DNA of 64,000 bases, from assembly GCA_019415945.1 (NCBI GenBank), contig DXYF01000028.1, forward strand, positions 1 through 64,000, in the 5' to 3' direction. The notes under the pieces are model-generated. The model ran no database searches and was not told the origin of the DNA. It saw only the letters and a list, made by a program, of their open reading frames with translations. Every line of letters starts with the position of its first letter. Positions within the stretch are counted from its first letter, which is position 1. Below are positions 26,572 to 35,594 of this stretch, piece after piece. The position numbers were made by a program, and so were the translations under genes. This stretch comes from Clostridiales bacterium (GTDB lineage: Bacteria; Bacillota; Clostridia; Oscillospirales; Acutalibacteraceae).

Positions 26572-28392
26572 ATGGACATAAGAGAAGATATAAGAAATAT
26601 TGCGATTATAGCACATGTTGACCACGGTAAGACTACATTGGTTGACCAGCTTTTGAAGCAGAGCGGTGTTTTCAGAGCAAACGAAAATGTAGAAGAGCGT
26701 GTAATGGACTCAAACGACCTTGAGCGTGAAAGAGGAATTACAATTTTGTCGAAGCCTACAGCAGTTATGTATAACGGAATTAAGATTAATATCGTAGATA
26801 CACCCGGTCATGCCGATTTCGGCGGCGAGGTTGAGCGTATTTTGCAAATGGTTGACGGCGTTGTATTGCTTGTTGACGCATTTGAAGGATGTATGCCTCA
26901 GACCAGATTTGTTCTTAAAAAAGCTCTCGGACTCGGCAAAAAGCCTTTGGTGGTGCTTAACAAAATTGACCGTTCGGGTGCACGCCCCGAGGAAGTTGTG
27001 GATGAGGTGCTTGACCTCTTCATTGAGCTTGGAGCCGATGAGGATCAGCTTGAATTCCCCGTAATTTACGCTTCGGCACGCGACGGATATGCAGGAGAAG
27101 ATTACAATAATCTTGCAGAAGATATGAAACCGCTTTTTGATGCAATAATCAACGAGATTCCCGCTCCGAAAGGAGATATGAACGGGGGACTTCAGATTCT
27201 TGTATCAAACATAGATTCCGATAAATTTGTCGGCAGAATCGGCGTCGGCAGAGTAGAAAGAGGATGCGTCAAGAACGGACAGAGTGCCGTTTTGTGCCAT
27301 ACAGACGGCACAACTCAAAATGTAAGAATCTCAAAGCTTTATCAGTTTGAGGGACTTAAAAGAGTTGAGTGCGATGAAGCAAAGCTCGGAGATATTATTT
27401 GTATCAGCGGCGTACAGGATATAAATATCGGCGAAACAATTTGTTCTCCCGACTGTGTCGAACCTTTGCCGTTTGTAAAGATTGACGAGCCTACCGTTTC
27501 AATGAATTTTATTGTAAACAACTCTCCTTTTGCGGGAAAAGAGGGAAAATATGTTACTTCCCGAAATCTCCGTGACAGACTTTTTAAAGAGATTGAAACC
27601 AATGTTGCTTTGCGTGTTGAAGAAACTGACAGTGCAGACACATTTAAGGTATCGGGCAGAGGAGAGCTTCACCTCTCTATCCTTATAGAAACGATGCGTC
27701 GTCAAAATTATGAATTTCAGGTATCCCGCCCGCAGGTTATTACAAAAACAATCGACGGCAAGCTCTACGAGCCTATTGAGTTTTTAATTATCGAAGTTCC
27801 CGATTCATATGTCGGTGCGGTTATGGAAAAACTCGGCTCACGAAAGGCGGAGCTTGTAAATATGGGTACCCGTGAAGGCGGCGTTACGCATATTGAGTTC
27901 AGAATTCCCGCAAGAGGACTTATGGGCTACCGCTCCGAGTTTTTAACAGATACAAACGGCAACGGCATTATGAACCATGTTTTTGACGGATACGAGCCCT
28001 TTAAGGGCGAGATTGTTACCCGTCACCAGGGTTCTCTTATAGCGTTTGAAACGGGTGAAACCGTAACATACGGTTTATATGCCGCTCAGGAAAGAGGCAG
28101 ACTGTTTATCGGTGCAGGTGTTCCCGTGTACGAGGGTATGATTGTGGGTGCAAGCCCGAAAGCTGAGGATATTACTGTTAATGTCTGCAAGAAAAAGCAT
28201 ATTACGAATACCCGTGCGTCAGGTTCCGATGACGCACTCAAGCTTACTCCTCCCACGCAGATGTCGCTTGAGCAATGCCTTGAGTTTATTGCCGATGACG
28301 AGCTTGTCGAGGTAACTCCGCAGAGCATAAGAATGCGTAAACGCATACTTTCAAAAGAACAGCGTATGAAACAGGCATTTCGTAAAAAATAA
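26572..28392 (+). CDS. typA: Ribosome-associated GTPase TypA/BipA
   Basis: TypA/BipA is a translational GTPase related to EF-G that binds the 70S ribosome and aids 50S assembly and stress adaptation. The 606-residue protein has all G motifs (AHVDHGKTT, RERGITIL, DTPGHADF, NKID), domain II, and the BipA-specific C-terminal part (GLMGYRSEFLTDTNGNG, then HITNTRASGSDDALKL). A terminator follows only after the next gene, which overlaps by one base. Confidence 0.96.
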   Translation: MDIREDIRNIAIIAHVDHGKTTLVDQLLKQSGVFRANENVEERVMDSNDLERERGITILSKPTAVMYNGIKINIVDTPGHADFGGEVERILQMVDGVVLLVDAFEGCMPQTRFVLKKALGLGKKPLVVLNKIDRSGARPEEVVDEVLDLFIELGADEDQLEFPVIYASARDGYAGEDYNNLAEDMKPLFDAIINEIPAPKGDMNGGLQILVSNIDSDKFVGRIGVGRVERGCVKNGQSAVLCHTDGTTQNVRISKLYQFEGLKRVECDEAKLGDIICISGVQDINIGETICSPDCVEPLPFVKIDEPTVSMNFIVNNSPFAGKEGKYVTSRNLRDRLFKEIETNVALRVEETDSADTFKVSGRGELHLSILIETMRRQNYEFQVSRPQVITKTIDGKLYEPIEFLIIEVPDSYVGAVMEKLGSRKAELVNMGTREGGVTHIEFRIPARGLMGYRSEFLTDTNGNGIMNHVFDGYEPFKGEIVTRHQGSLIAFETGETVTYGLYAAQERGRLFIGAGVPVYEGMIVGASPKAEDITVNVCKKKHITNTRASGSDDALKLTPPTQMSLEQCLEFIADDELVEVTPQSIRMRKRILSKEQRMKQAFRKK

Positions 28393-29309
28393 TGAGTTTT
28401 GTAGTACTTGATTTGGAATGGAACGGCTCATACAGCAAAGCTCTGCACCGATTTGTAAACGAAATTATCGAGTTCGGTGCGGTCAAGGTTGACGATGAGT
28501 TTAATATTATTGATACATTTTCCGTGCTGATAAAGCCTCAAATCGGCAAAAAGCTGAGCGGAAAGGTTCAGGAGCTTACCAAAATTACGAACGAGGAGCT
28601 TTTTGAAAAAGGAATTCCGTTTCTTGATGCGGTAAACAAATTTACACGCTTTTCCGAAGGCAGTGTATTAATGACTTGGAGTACATCGGATATTCATGCG
28701 TTGATTGAAAATTACAGCTATTTTACGGGCGACTGCCGACTTCCTTTTTTGAAAAAATACTGTAATTTGCAGGCGTATTGCGAAAATTGTCTTGATCAAT
28801 CTAAGTCTTCTGCCCAGCTTGGTTTGTCAACCTGTGCCGAACTCCTTGGAATTGAATTTTCACAGGAGACTCAGCACCGTGCTTTTTCCGATGCGGAGCT
28901 CAGCCTTAAATGTCTTAAAAAGCTTCGTGATAAAAAGCCGCTTGACGGATTTATCGTTGATTCGGAGAAAAGTAATTTTTATGAAAAAATAACTTATAAA
29001 ACTCGTTTTATAACTGACATCAACAGTGATGAAATAGATAAAAAACAAATGAGATTCAAGTGCGATGTCTGCGGCAGGCGTGCAAGAAGGACAAGCAAGT
29101 GGAAGCTTCACAACAAAAGTTTTTCCGCCGAGTTTTTCTGTAAGCATTGCAGCAGAGCGTTTATCGGAAGAATATCATTTAAAAAGAAATTCGATGATGT
29201 CACGGTAAAAAAGAGAATTGTTGAGAAGCGTGACAAAAAGCAGCAACACAATAACGACGCAGTTTATCAAACTATTGTTTTGGATACGCAGAAAGACCGC
29301 AGTACATAA
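28392..29309 (+). CDS. DEDD-family 3'-5' exonuclease with C-terminal zinc-finger-like region
   Basis: A 305-residue protein whose first 180 residues form an RNase T/KapD-like DnaQ exonuclease fold: FVVLDLEWNGS carries the first acidic pair, MTWSTSDIHAL the central aspartate, and HRAFSDAELS the last His/Asp pair. A separate C-terminal part (about 220-265) has two cysteine pairs (CDVCGR and CKHCSR) expected to bind zinc, then a basic tail. The extra zinc module suggests nucleic-acid binding. The substrate is not known. The start overlaps the typA stop (TAATG). Confidence 0.8.
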   Translation: MSFVVLDLEWNGSYSKALHRFVNEIIEFGAVKVDDEFNIIDTFSVLIKPQIGKKLSGKVQELTKITNEELFEKGIPFLDAVNKFTRFSEGSVLMTWSTSDIHALIENYSYFTGDCRLPFLKKYCNLQAYCENCLDQSKSSAQLGLSTCAELLGIEFSQETQHRAFSDAELSLKCLKKLRDKKPLDGFIVDSEKSNFYEKITYKTRFITDINSDEIDKKQMRFKCDVCGRRARRTSKWKLHNKSFSAEFFCKHCSRAFIGRISFKKKFDDVTVKKRIVEKRDKKQQHNNDAVYQTIVLDTQKDRST

Positions 29310-29328
29310 AGCACTGCGGTCTTTTTTT
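29292..29328 (+). terminator. Terminator of typA-exonuclease
   Basis: A 12-bp stem (29292-29303 with 29313-29324) and a T-run to 29328. It overlaps the last codons of the exonuclease gene. Confidence 0.9.
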
Positions 29329-29424
29329 GCTTTATAGTAAATTGCTCGAAAACGGTCGGGCAAAGAAGGTTTGATAATATTAACCTGTTTGCTCGAACCC
29401 AGTGTCGAGGCACTCGACTTTTTG
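29329..29424 (+). ncRNA. Duplicated structured RNA element, copy 1
   Basis: About 95 bases that recur at 40891-40986 with roughly 85 percent identity. It holds a hairpin CGGGCAAA...TTTGCTCG with an inner AGGTT/AACCT stem, and ends in GTCGAG-GCA-CTCGAC-TTTTT, a terminator. A second TTGCTCG upstream (29342-29348) could pair with CGGGCAA instead, giving two mutually exclusive folds. It starts directly after the T-run of a terminator, as does copy 2. Function unknown. Confidence 0.65.
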
Positions 29425-29444
29425 TGCGTTAAAGTCAGTGTATC

Positions 29445-31259
29445 TTAAACTCCTGCCAATCGGTGTTGAATAAGTGTTGCGTCCAAAACATTAACAATGC
29501 CGTTTTTATCTGCGTCGGCAGCCTCAAGCTGTTTGGCGGAAAGAGTAATTAACTCGGCACAATATTTTTGGATAGCTGTTGAATCTTTTATCGAAACAAC
29601 ACCGTCTCCGTCAACATCGCCGTCAATTAATTTTTCTGCGTCATTAGTATATGCTTTAACAACGGCATTGCCTATTTTGAAGTTTAATACTGTGGTTGAA
29701 GAGTCAATCTTATTCCATTTACCGTTTTCAAAATATGACGACTGATTTTCGGAAACATCAATTACATTGTTTCCGCCTATATGTGTTTCGCAGGCGAGGA
29801 TTGAATATTCTTCCGACCCTGATTTGAAACAAACATTAATCACAACTGAATATGTTTCGCCCTTTGAAAGGTCAACGGATTCTTCAAGGGGAATAGTAAA
29901 ATATCCCTTGTTTGCAAAACTTTTGCTTCCCTCAGCCTTGAGTGTTCCCTGAGTAGGATCAACATCTGATGTAACGCCTGTGTAAATCTCATAGTTTACA
30001 GTTGTGTTCGGATAAAGCAACGCAACAGAAATTGCTTCAAGCGTTTCATCATCTCTTGATGTGAAGAAGTTTGCCGTTTTGCAGGTATTGTCCTCAAAAT
30101 ATATCTGTGCGTCGCCGAAACCTACTCCGTCGTACTGATATATATTTTCATATTCGTGCTGTGTTGTGCCGTCTGATTCATAAACGGCGTCTTCCGCTTT
30201 AAAAATTATCGGTTCGTAAAATGAAACATCATAATAAGAGAGATAAAAGTATCCGTTATCTCCCCAGTTGCTGCCCCAGCTGTTTTTAACAATCCATGCT
30301 CCGTCGCCGGGAGGAGTGATTTCAAAATTATTTTTGGAGAATTCGTCATCCCATCCTACAAGCGTTACGCCGTGATTAGGCTGGCGGAAATTGTCCTCTC
30401 CGTTTAGCTGAGCATTAAAATAATAACTCTTGTATGTATCGTTCCAGTAGTGGTCGTTAACCGTACTGCCGCCCATTGAATCAGAGCAGTAATACGATAC
30501 TGCCACTGCACCGCAGGAATATATATTTTGCTTTATCTCCTGAATACTTGCCTCAACAGTTTCGGAATCGAGAAGCGTTTGGTCAACCAGTTTTCCGCTT
30601 GAGTCAAATGTAAACGATGTTGTAGACGGAAGAAATTCAGCGTTTTTTAAATAGATATCCGACATATTTTTTAACGAAGCGTCAAGTTCCTTGCTGCTTG
30701 AAAAATCATAGGGTACAAGGCTTTCATCAACGGCACCGTATCTTCTCATAAGAGTTGATGCGGTCATATACATTGTTCCGCCGATATCATACGGCGAATA
30801 ACCGAATGATGTGTAGGTATCTCCGCTTGCATAAAGGCTGTCATCATCGCTTTGGTCGGCACCGTTATAAGAAAACCATGCGAGATGTTTTTCCGATAAA
30901 TCGAGAGATGCGTCTGCGTTGCCTGATTTTAATATATTAGATTCAAGAGATGCAAGTGAAGCAAAAGACCAGCATGTCGGATAAGGATTTTGATTTCTTA
31001 TATCCGTAACATAACCGTAATCGGCAAGGTTATATTTTTTTGGAAGATTTGAGGATTTAATAAGGTTATCGGGAATACTTATTATATCCGATTTTACATT
31101 TTCGTTTTCAACAACATACTGAAAACCGTCTTTTGTTTTAATTTCTGCAAGGACATGCGGATTGCTTGTTTCTGCGGAAAAAGCAGTAACTAAAGCTGAA
31201 AAAGCTATGGTACCGCATATGACGGCACAAAGCACGGGCTTGAAAAGTTTTTTTGTCAT
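29445..31259 (-). CDS. Secreted papain-family (C1) cysteine protease with type I dockerin
   Basis: A 604-residue extracellular protease. A signal peptide ends near residue 29 (VTAFSAE). The C1A catalytic residues are visible: Cys96 in YPTCWSFASL, His in NHGVTLVGWDDEF (about 298) and Asn in VKNSWGSNWGDNGYF (about 322). A beta-rich region of about 170 residues, of the lectin-like type often found beside bacterial C1 domains, follows. Residues 545-604 form a type I dockerin (GDVDGDGVVSIKDSTAIQK and ADADKNGIVNVLDATLIQ). ATG 31259 has GAAGGGAG upstream. A protease with a dockerin implies that the scaffold carries more than glycosidases. Confidence 0.92.
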   Translation of the reverse strand: MTKKLFKPVLCAVICGTIAFSALVTAFSAETSNPHVLAEIKTKDGFQYVVENENVKSDIISIPDNLIKSSNLPKKYNLADYGYVTDIRNQNPYPTCWSFASLASLESNILKSGNADASLDLSEKHLAWFSYNGADQSDDDSLYASGDTYTSFGYSPYDIGGTMYMTASTLMRRYGAVDESLVPYDFSSSKELDASLKNMSDIYLKNAEFLPSTTSFTFDSSGKLVDQTLLDSETVEASIQEIKQNIYSCGAVAVSYYCSDSMGGSTVNDHYWNDTYKSYYFNAQLNGEDNFRQPNHGVTLVGWDDEFSKNNFEITPPGDGAWIVKNSWGSNWGDNGYFYLSYYDVSFYEPIIFKAEDAVYESDGTTQHEYENIYQYDGVGFGDAQIYFEDNTCKTANFFTSRDDETLEAISVALLYPNTTVNYEIYTGVTSDVDPTQGTLKAEGSKSFANKGYFTIPLEESVDLSKGETYSVVINVCFKSGSEEYSILACETHIGGNNVIDVSENQSSYFENGKWNKIDSSTTVLNFKIGNAVVKAYTNDAEKLIDGDVDGDGVVSIKDSTAIQKYCAELITLSAKQLEAADADKNGIVNVLDATLIQHRLAGV

Positions 31260-31469
31260 AAATATTTACTCCCTTCGCGGTAAAATCCACAACTAAATGA
31301 TAACATATGATAATGTAAAAGACAATATAATTTGTTAAGTATATCACAAATTATTTACCGTATATTTCATAATTAATTCAAAATGAGTTCATACAATTTT
31401 CACTTTTGGATTTTATTATTAACTCACAGTCAAAGAAAAACAAACACTTAGAAATCGGAGGATTTGATT

Positions 31470-33122
31470 ATGTCTGACTATTTTAAAGATGGCAATAATT
31501 TCGGTCAAAACAACACGACCGATGAAAATCAAAATTTTAATGAGAATGTAAACAGCGTTGATTCAGCAAAATCCGCTTCGGACTGTGCAGAGGGTTCCTA
31601 CGAATGGAACGGAGGCAGCAATGCTCAAAATACAAGCAGTGAGTATCATTATTCATATGTAAACGGAAACAATCAAACAGCTCCCCATAATCCTAATAAT
31701 TATGATAATGCATATTCAACTCAAAACAATTCATCGGATGAATTTGCAAACCGTCAGGCACAAACCGATTATAATTCATATTCGGTAAATAACAGTTATG
31801 AAAATTCAGCCGACTATTCAAGTTCGCAAAGCTACGGCTCTTATAACGGTTATAATCAGCAAAATGCATACACATACGCAAACGCTCCGACAGGCAAAAA
31901 AGTAAAAGTCAAAAAGCCAAAGGTTAAAAAACCTGCAAAGCCTGCTTCAAAAGGTTTTGTTGCAGCAATGCTGATTGTATCAATTTTAGCCTCTGCGGCT
32001 GTCGGATTCGGCGGCGGTTACTTGGCAAATAATATGACTTCTTCGGGAAGCGGAGGCGTCAATATTAATAAGGTGGAGGCAGATAATACATCAAGTACCA
32101 ATACGGCTACTCAGGGAACCACATCCGAGATTGTCAAGAAAACGGCAGACAGTGTAGTTGAAATTGCAACCGAAGGAGTTACAACGGGCAGTTTCGCACA
32201 GCAATATGTTGTTCAGGGAGCAGGTTCCGGTGTAATTATCTCAGAGGACGGATACATTATTACTAATTATCATGTTATTGAAGGTGCAAGCAACATAACT
32301 GTGACGCTTCGCGACGGTCAAACAAGCTATACCGCAGTAGTAATAGGAAGCGATCAGGAAAATGATATTGCTCTTCTGAAGGTTGATGCAACAGGTCTTT
32401 CTCCCGCGACATTCGGCGACAGCTCATCTCTCGCAGTGGGTGACTATGTGGTGGCAATAGGCAATCCTTTGGGTGAACTCGGAGGAACCGTGACAGACGG
32501 CATAATAAGTGCTTTGGCAAGAGAAGTTACAATAGAAGGCGAAAATATGACTTTGCTTCAGACTAATGCACAAATCAGTCCCGGTAACTCAGGCGGCGGT
32601 TTATTTAACGCTAACGGTGAGCTTGTCGGTATTGTAAATGCCAAGGACAGTGCAACAGAGGTTGAGGGAATAGGCTTTGCAATTCCTATAAACAATGTGC
32701 TTGATATCATAGACGACCTTAAATCTTACGGATATGTAACGGGCAAGGTGGATCTGGGTATGCAGCTTGCGGATATAACCTCGAAAGAATCTGCTTTTTA
32801 TTACGGAGTAAATCAAACGGGCTGTTATGTTCTTTCCGTAACAAAAGGCTCAAATGCAGAAACAGCAGGATTTAAAACAGGCGACCTTATTACAAAGGTA
32901 AACTCAACAGATGTGTCAGACTCATCTGATGTAGAAAAAGCTCTTGAAGATTTTAATGTTGGCGATGAGGTTAAATTTACCGTTTATCGCAGCGGAAAAA
33001 CCGTTGAATTGACGCTTACTCTTGCAGAATATGTTCCGTCGGGGAATACAAGCAATCAGTTATCAACAACACCCGTCGATGATAGCTCTGATGATATTTG
33101 GTCACAGATGTTCGGCTGGTAA
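31470..33122 (+). CDS. htrA: HtrA/DegP-type membrane-anchored serine protease with PDZ domain
   Basis: A surface quality-control protease of 550 residues. A long Asn/Ser/Tyr-rich cytoplasmic region (1-140) and a Lys/Pro stretch precede one transmembrane segment (about 163-188). The trypsin-like domain has His in TNYHVIEG, Asp in ENDIALLKVD and Ser in SPGNSGGGLF (about S375). A PDZ domain (about 430-520; GCYVLSVTKGSNAETAGF) and a short Ser-rich tail ending in WSQMFGW follow. ATG 31470 follows GGAGG. It is divergent from the dockerin protease and monocistronic. Confidence 0.93.
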   Translation: MSDYFKDGNNFGQNNTTDENQNFNENVNSVDSAKSASDCAEGSYEWNGGSNAQNTSSEYHYSYVNGNNQTAPHNPNNYDNAYSTQNNSSDEFANRQAQTDYNSYSVNNSYENSADYSSSQSYGSYNGYNQQNAYTYANAPTGKKVKVKKPKVKKPAKPASKGFVAAMLIVSILASAAVGFGGGYLANNMTSSGSGGVNINKVEADNTSSTNTATQGTTSEIVKKTADSVVEIATEGVTTGSFAQQYVVQGAGSGVIISEDGYIITNYHVIEGASNITVTLRDGQTSYTAVVIGSDQENDIALLKVDATGLSPATFGDSSSLAVGDYVVAIGNPLGELGGTVTDGIISALAREVTIEGENMTLLQTNAQISPGNSGGGLFNANGELVGIVNAKDSATEVEGIGFAIPINNVLDIIDDLKSYGYVTGKVDLGMQLADITSKESAFYYGVNQTGCYVLSVTKGSNAETAGFKTGDLITKVNSTDVSDSSDVEKALEDFNVGDEVKFTVYRSGKTVELTLTLAEYVPSGNTSNQLSTTPVDDSSDDIWSQMFGW

Positions 33123-33146
33123 TTGTTGTTTTCATAAATACCTCTC

Positions 33147-33190
33147 CAAAATAAGAAAATGCTCCTGTATGGGGGCATTTTCTTATTTTG
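33147..33190. terminator. Terminator of htrA
   Basis: A 16-bp perfect A/T-ended stem (33147-33162 with 33175-33190) whose 3' arm is T-rich. Confidence 0.88.
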
Positions 33191-33240
33191 TTGTGTTGTA
33201 AAATAACGAAAATTGTTGTATTATTTATGTAATTGTAATG

Positions 33241-33280
33241 TATATTCAATTTAAATATATAGCTTTTTAAATTGAATATA
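33241..33280. repeat. Perfect 14-bp inverted repeat
   Basis: TATATTCAATTTAA (33241-33254) and its exact complement (33267-33280) flank 12 bases. It has no U-run. It lies 220 bases upstream of the LytTR regulator, in a gene-free, AT-rich stretch (33191-33501). Confidence 0.6.
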
Positions 33281-33415
33281 GAAATTTCTGATAACTCAAG
33301 AAAAATTAAAAATCGTGTAACTATGACCGGTAAAACAGCAAAAAGATATTATATCACATTTTCGTTGTATTTTTTGTCAAATTATGTTGGAATTAAATGG
33401 TTTTAGCAAAATTAC

Positions 33416-33444
33416 TTGAAACTATACATCAATGTTGATATAAT
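33416..33444 (+). promoter_or_regulatory. Promoter of the LytTR/histidine kinase operon
   Basis: TTGAAA (33416-33421), 17 bp, TATAAT (33439-33444), 57 bases before the start codon. Confidence 0.8.
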
Positions 33445-33501
33445 ATACACATATTATTAACTAACGGCGAATAGTTATTGTAGAATTTAGATGGTGATAT
33501 T

Positions 33502-34218
33502 ATGCTGCACATAGCCGTATGTGATGATGATTTTTCCTTTGCGAAACATTTTACTTGTATAATTGAAGAAAACTGTACAAAGCAGAGTTTAAAGTATCAT
33601 ATAGATTACTACAGTGACGGACTTGCTTTAGTTGAAAATTGTAATAAATATAATCTGATTTTTCTTGATATAGATATGCCTATGATTAACGGGATAGAAA
33701 CATGCAAAAGGATAAATAAATTAAAATCACCGAGCAATATACCGTTCGTTGTATTTGTCACCAGCAAGGATAATCTTGTATTTGACGCATTAAAAGAGTA
33801 TCCGTTTACTTTTATAAGAAAGTTTGAATTGGAAGCGGATCTGAGCGACTGCATTACAAATGTAAGCAAATGCCTGTCAGGTCAAGTCAGTGAGTATGTT
33901 ATTAAGGACGGCAGAAAATATACGGTTATAAATCTTGATGAAGTTATAATGCTGGAAAAATATAAAAATTATACCGCATTTCACACGGTTAATAAAATTT
34001 ATAAGGAACGCTCAAGTATGAATGAAAAAGAAGCCGATTTAAAAGATAAAGGTTTTATAAGAATAAGCATTGGATGTATTGTAAACGCAATGTATATTAA
34101 ATTATTTGACAGTGAACGAATTCACTTGAAAAACGAAAAAACACTTTTAGTCAGTAGAAAATACCGCGAATCTGCAAAAAAATTGTATTATGATTGGTTG
34201 GTAAATAAATATGTTTGA
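33502..34218 (+). CDS. LytTR-family response regulator
   Basis: A 238-residue two-component regulator. The receiver domain (1-125) has the acidic pair in AVCDDD, the phosphoacceptor Asp in LIFLDIDMP (about D56) and Thr in FVTSKD. The usual K-P end of the receiver reads FIRKFE, so the lysine is kept but the proline is replaced. Residues 135-235 form a LytTR DNA-binding domain (YVIKDGRKYTVINLDEVIMLEKYKN-type start). It overlaps the kinase gene by 8 bases, so the two form a pair of the AgrA/AgrC type. Confidence 0.88.
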   Translation: MLHIAVCDDDFSFAKHFTCIIEENCTKQSLKYHIDYYSDGLALVENCNKYNLIFLDIDMPMINGIETCKRINKLKSPSNIPFVVFVTSKDNLVFDALKEYPFTFIRKFELEADLSDCITNVSKCLSGQVSEYVIKDGRKYTVINLDEVIMLEKYKNYTAFHTVNKIYKERSSMNEKEADLKDKGFIRISIGCIVNAMYIKLFDSERIHLKNEKTLLVSRKYRESAKKLYYDWLVNKYV

Positions 34219-35518
34219 TATGACAGCAGAATTAACAGCAAATTTGTTTCAGTCTTTTATGTTTGTTGGTTTTTTATTTGCTTTTTTCAAAAAGAATAAT
34301 CACAATAAATCAAGCAAAATAATATTTATAGTTTTTGTTGCTGCGTCATTTGCGTATTTAACCTGTTTTACATTTTTAAGCCATTATTTATTTATTAATC
34401 AAGCGTTGTTTTATTTGATTTTGCTTGAACTCTATACTGTAGCTTTTTTGAAAGGCAATTTATTCGGCAGGATTTTTATGCCGATTTTGACTGTGCTGAT
34501 TAACGCCGTAATAAGTTTTTTGTTCAGTTACTCCGTCAGCTTTTTTACGGGTCAGACTTATCTTGAACTTGCTACACAACCGACCATATACAGATACTTA
34601 TGTATGATTATTATAAACCTCACTAATTTGTTGGTTTTGATTATCTTGGTAACATTGAAAAACAGGATTAAAATTATAAAGATTTCGGATATTATATCTT
34701 TTTTGGTCATTCCTCTCATAACACTCTGTGTGATATATGCCACCTTTTACATAATGATATTGACCGAATATCAGAGTGATGTAATTATTCTGACTATCGT
34801 AATTTGTGTTTGTATGCTGGCTATTACGGGAATAATATGGTTTCTGGTCAGCAGAATGAGCCGTGATAATGAGTTAAGAACAGAGCTTTTGCTCATGGAG
34901 CAAAGAGCTGATCTGTACGAGTCAAATATTTTGCAGAGCAATAAACAAATAGAAAAAATTTCACAAATTAAGCATGATATGGCGAATAAACTGCTTTGCA
35001 TAGGAAAATTGATTTCCGATAAGCTTTATATTGAAGCACAAAATATGTGTAATGCAGGAAAAGAAGAACTAAAGGGCGTTTATACTCCCGTAAACACAAA
35101 TAACCCTTTATTAAACGCAGTTGTTAATGTTGAGCAGGAAAAAGCTTTTGCTTTTGGGATAACTTTTAAGATTACGATAAGCGATAACTTATTGGATTTT
35201 TCAAAAAATACAGACATAGTGTCAATTATAGGCAATCTTTGTGATAATGCAATAGAATATTTAAAGGATATAGAAGCTTCTGAAAAGAAGATGAATCTTG
35301 ATATTAAGATGTGCAATAATTCTTATGTTATTTCCTGCAGCAATAATATCAAAGGCTCTGTTATACAGGATAATCCTAAATTACAGACAGGCAAAACCGA
35401 TAAAGTCAACCACGGCAAGGGAATAGGTATCTTAAATTCACTTGCTCAAAAATATAACGGAGAAACAAGATTTTATGAGAAAAATAACTTGTTTTATGCT
35501 GTTGTTGTAATAAATTAA
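34211..35518 (+). CDS. GHKL sensor histidine kinase (AgrC-like)
   Basis: A 435-residue sensor with six to seven predicted membrane segments in residues 10-215, a short coiled coil, the phosphoacceptor His in QIKHDMANKLLC (about H255), an N box IGNLCDNAIEYL and a G box HGKGIGIL. This is the HPK10/AgrC architecture, usually a peptide receptor. No agrB or agrD-like gene is visible in the window, so the signal is unknown. Confidence 0.87.
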   Translation: MFDMTAELTANLFQSFMFVGFLFAFFKKNNHNKSSKIIFIVFVAASFAYLTCFTFLSHYLFINQALFYLILLELYTVAFLKGNLFGRIFMPILTVLINAVISFLFSYSVSFFTGQTYLELATQPTIYRYLCMIIINLTNLLVLIILVTLKNRIKIIKISDIISFLVIPLITLCVIYATFYIMILTEYQSDVIILTIVICVCMLAITGIIWFLVSRMSRDNELRTELLLMEQRADLYESNILQSNKQIEKISQIKHDMANKLLCIGKLISDKLYIEAQNMCNAGKEELKGVYTPVNTNNPLLNAVVNVEQEKAFAFGITFKITISDNLLDFSKNTDIVSIIGNLCDNAIEYLKDIEASEKKMNLDIKMCNNSYVISCSNNIKGSVIQDNPKLQTGKTDKVNHGKGIGILNSLAQKYNGETRFYEKNNLFYAVVVIN

Positions 35519-35525
35519 GGCGTAT

Positions 35526-35567
35526 AAAAAGTCCCGAAAACTGCGTGATGTTTTCGGGACTTTTTCA
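35526..35567. terminator. Bidirectional terminator between the kinase and the rodA/ftsW gene
   Basis: A 16-bp perfect stem (35526-35541 with 35550-35565, AAAAAGTCCCGAAAAC) that works for both convergent genes. Confidence 0.92.
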
Positions 35568-35594
35568 GTGCAAATTTTAAATCATAAGTGTATT

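Noticed and set aside
33241..33280. Insertion-sequence terminal repeats
   Set aside because: The arms are only 12 bases apart and no transposase is nearby.
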